A stretch of 7,547 bases of DNA, taken from assembly GCA_041648305.1 (NCBI GenBank), contig JBAZPI010000035.1, positions 1 through 7,547 of the forward strand, in the 5' to 3' direction. Origin of the DNA: JABILX01 sp041648305. GTDB taxonomy: Bacteria > Patescibacteriota > Gracilibacteria > UBA1369 > LOWO2-01-FULL-3. The translations under genes and the position numbers were made by a program. The notes beneath the pieces are model-generated. The model was not told the DNA's origin. It ran no database searches and saw only the letters and a list, made by a program, of their open reading frames with translations. Positions 6,130 through 7,547 of the stretch are shown piece after piece. Numbering within the stretch: position 1 is the first letter of the stretch; each line of letters opens with the position of its first letter.

Positions 6130-6165
6130 TGTAACTAAATATTTTCTTATCTTATTTTCTCTGCC

Positions 6166-6280
6166 TTAAACTCCAATAGTATAGGCTTGCTTCCTTTCCT
6201 CTCAAAAAGATGTATTGGATTGGGTACGGCACTTGGTGTTTCAGCTCAGCACACGTTTTTCAATGGGGCAAATAAGGTGC
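6166..6280. other. Intergenic stretch without recognisable gene
   Basis: The frame of lysS is open upstream to a TAA at 6136, but this stretch lacks ATG and its translation does not resemble a LysRS N-terminus. I see no T-box landmark, tRNA or conserved ORF here. A loose pairing of 6189-6201 with 6283-6293 (about 11 bp with two bulges) is possible but unremarkable. Confidence 0.5.
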
Positions 6281-6309
6281 TTGAGGAAGGAGCTGGTTTA
6301 CTCTATAAT
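6281..6309 (+). promoter_or_regulatory. lysS promoter, predicted leaderless
   Basis: TTGAGG at 6281-6286 and a perfect TATAAT at 6304-6309 are 17 bp apart, the best sigma-70-type promoter in the window. Six bases (GCAGCC) separate the -10 from the lysS ATG at 6316, so the expected start is at or within a base or two of the A of ATG. GAGGAAGGAG at 6283-6292 is 23 bases before the ATG, too far for a Shine-Dalgarno. Confidence 0.65.
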
Positions 6310-6315
6310 GCAGCC

Positions 6316-7547
6316 ATGTTTTGGGTAGATGAAATTGTGGATGAAATTTTAAAAACTTATCCTGAGAAGGAGGAGTTTATTCTGCGTGACGAGAAGACGC
6401 CGTCTGGAAGAGTGCATATTGGATCTTTGAGGGGCTTTGTGATTCATGCGGTTGTCGCGCAAGCGTTGAATGAGCGAGGGAAGAAAGCGCGATTTATTTG
6501 GGAGTTTAATGACGCTGATCCGATGGATGGGCTGCCCGTATATTTGGATGCTTCGAAATATCGTGAGTTCATGGGAAAGCCTTTGAAAGACGTTCCGTCC
6601 CCACACGAAGAACTTGGCGGCAAGAAGGCAAAAAATTACGCGGAATATTTCGCTGCGGAATTTACTGATGTGATTAATTCGCTTGGGTTTGAGCCGGAAA
6701 TTATTTATTCGAGTTCATTGTATGCGAAGGGGCATTACGACAAGTGGATTGCAAAAATTTTGGATCATAAAGATGCAATTCGTGCGATTTACAAGGAAGT
6801 GAGTGGGAGTGAAAAGCCTTCAGATTGGTATCCGCTACAAGTTGTGTGTGAAAAATGCGGAAAAGTTGGGACAACGAAAGTTACGGGCTGGGATAGCAAG
6901 GCCGGGACGGTAAGTTATGAATGTATGCCGGATTTGGTTGATTGGGCGCAAGGATGTGGACACAAAGGCGTTTGTTCGCCATTTGGCGGACGCGGAAAGC
7001 TTCCTTGGAAAGTTGAATGGCCAGTGAAGTGGTCGAGCATGAATGTTGATATTGAGGGCGCCGGGAAAGATCACAATGCCGCGGGCGGATCGCATGAAAT
7101 TGGAGGGAGAATTTGCCGCGAGTGTTTGGAGATGCCTGTTCCATTTAATATCCCTTACGAGTTCTTTTTGTTTGGGGGCGCGAAGATGAGTTCTAGCAAA
7201 GGCATGGGCGCGTCTGTTACGGAGGTAGCTGAGACTATACCGCCTGAGTTGCTCCGATTTCTGATGGTCCGTAAGCGACCAAATCACCCTATTGATTTTG
7301 ACCCGTTTGGACCGACTATTCCGGTTTTGTTCGACGAACACGACAAGTCAGCTGCTTATTATTTCGGTGAAGCCGAGGGGGAGTTCCCCAATATGGAGAG
7401 GGTATTCCATTTTTCGCAGATTCGCGGCAAGGCCACAAAGACTAGCAGGGCCGGTAAAGTTGCCAAAGTGAAAGCGCATTTTTATCCGCGCTTTATGCGC
7501 GTCGCGTTTTTCGAGCAAATTCCGCATGTTGATATATTTGACGAGAT
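6316..7547 (+). CDS. lysS: Class I lysyl-tRNA synthetase (3'-partial)
   Basis: 410 codons are present and the frame stays open at the window end; family members run to roughly 500-550 residues, so the anticodon-binding C-terminal part is mostly missing. The enzyme charges tRNA-Lys with lysine using ATP. It is the class I type (lysK in some genomes), standard in most archaea and found in scattered bacteria, not the common class II LysRS. Evidence: MFWVDEIVDEI start, nucleotide-binding HIGS at 34-37 within PSGRVHIGSLRG, FNDADPMDGLP (64-74), zinc-type Cys 178/181 with later Cys 203, 214 and 220, a CxxC at 267/270, and the class I KMSSSKG signature at 290-296. The AEYF and SLYAKGHY segments also fit the family. 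The frame is open upstream of ATG 6316, but no other start fits. The 5' promoter suggests a leaderless transcript independent of dnaB. Confidence 0.95.
   Translation, partial: MFWVDEIVDEILKTYPEKEEFILRDEKTPSGRVHIGSLRGFVIHAVVAQALNERGKKARFIWEFNDADPMDGLPVYLDASKYREFMGKPLKDVPSPHEELGGKKAKNYAEYFAAEFTDVINSLGFEPEIIYSSSLYAKGHYDKWIAKILDHKDAIRAIYKEVSGSEKPSDWYPLQVVCEKCGKVGTTKVTGWDSKAGTVSYECMPDLVDWAQGCGHKGVCSPFGGRGKLPWKVEWPVKWSSMNVDIEGAGKDHNAAGGSHEIGGRICRECLEMPVPFNIPYEFFLFGGAKMSSSKGMGASVTEVAETIPPELLRFLMVRKRPNHPIDFDPFGPTIPVLFDEHDKSAAYYFGEAEGEFPNMERVFHFSQIRGKATKTSRAGKVAKVKAHFYPRFMRVAFFEQIPHVDIFDE

Larger units (their letters stand above)
6036..6165. repeat. Nested inverted-repeat element downstream of dnaB
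   Basis: Arms 6036-6071 and 6129-6165 are inverted copies with three perfectly matching blocks: GGCAGAGAAAATAA (14), AAGAAAAT (8) and AGTTACAT (8), separated by small mismatched spacers. Two further palindromes lie inside. The element starts two bases after the dnaB TAG. No target-site duplication is evident at its edges, so a MITE-like origin is possible but unproven; a compound terminator is the alternative. Confidence 0.85.

Noticed and set aside
6166..6315. T-box leader before lysS
   Set aside because: No T-box sequence or antiterminator is seen, and the promoter abuts the start codon, leaving no leader.
6139..6315. N-terminal extension of LysRS
   Set aside because: The frame is open but has no ATG, and MFWVDEI is the usual class I LysRS beginning.
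6835..7341. Long minus-strand open frame (168 residues) opposite lysS
   Set aside because: It lies wholly inside the clear lysS frame, has no recognisable domain, and its composition fits an antisense shadow.

Overview
The window carries six protein-coding genes on a bacterial chromosome, arranged around a divergent promoter region near 4.5 kb. Four genes run leftwards: yraN, a PEGA-domain membrane protein gene, comM, and a secreted HExxH protein gene cut by the window start. Two run rightwards: dnaB, and a class I lysyl-tRNA synthetase gene cut by the window end. The best guess is a member of the Patescibacteria (Candidate Phyla Radiation). The grounds are a class I LysRS in a bacterium, a PEGA-domain protein next to comM, a secreted protein with a DSDGG-type cysteine module of the sort common in CPR and archaeal secretomes, and few Shine-Dalgarno sequences. 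TGA is used as a stop (comM), which argues against the code-25 Gracilibacteria/Absconditabacteria lineages. This placement is inference from gene content; no marker gene settles it.

Layout. 1-1221 (-): 407 codons of a secreted or membrane-anchored protein with an N-terminal hydrophobic segment, a four-Cys DSDGG module, a CxxC/CxxC pair and HEIEH. 1222-1378: structured gap with a T-run and an extended -10. 1379-2926 (-): comM. 2927-3018: compact junction holding a phased A-tract array, an extended -10 and a perfect hairpin with a T-run. 3016-4092 (-): single-pass PEGA protein. 4104-4505 (-): yraN, 11 bp upstream of the PEGA gene and probably co-transcribed with it. 4506-4666: divergent intergenic region with six AAATTT-type units at exactly 11-bp spacing. 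4667-6034 (+): dnaB. 6035-6165: nested inverted repeats including a 30-bp perfect palindrome followed by six T's, which is the dnaB terminator. 6166-6315: no gene seen; a good promoter ends at the lysS start codon. 6316-7547 (+): class I lysS, open at the window end.

How it fits together. dnaB (replicative helicase) and lysS (tRNA charging) are housekeeping genes. yraN and comM are neighbours in many bacteria and belong to DNA processing and natural transformation; here a surface-exposed PEGA protein sits between them and a secreted putative metalloprotease follows, which hints at, but does not prove, a DNA-uptake or cell-surface link. The most distinctive signal is regulatory: the same A-tract array plus TGCGAT-type extended -10 occurs before both comM and dnaB, and its inverted flanks in front of dnaB suggest use in both directions. 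The lysS promoter predicts a leaderless mRNA, and the element after dnaB is an unusual nest of palindromes.
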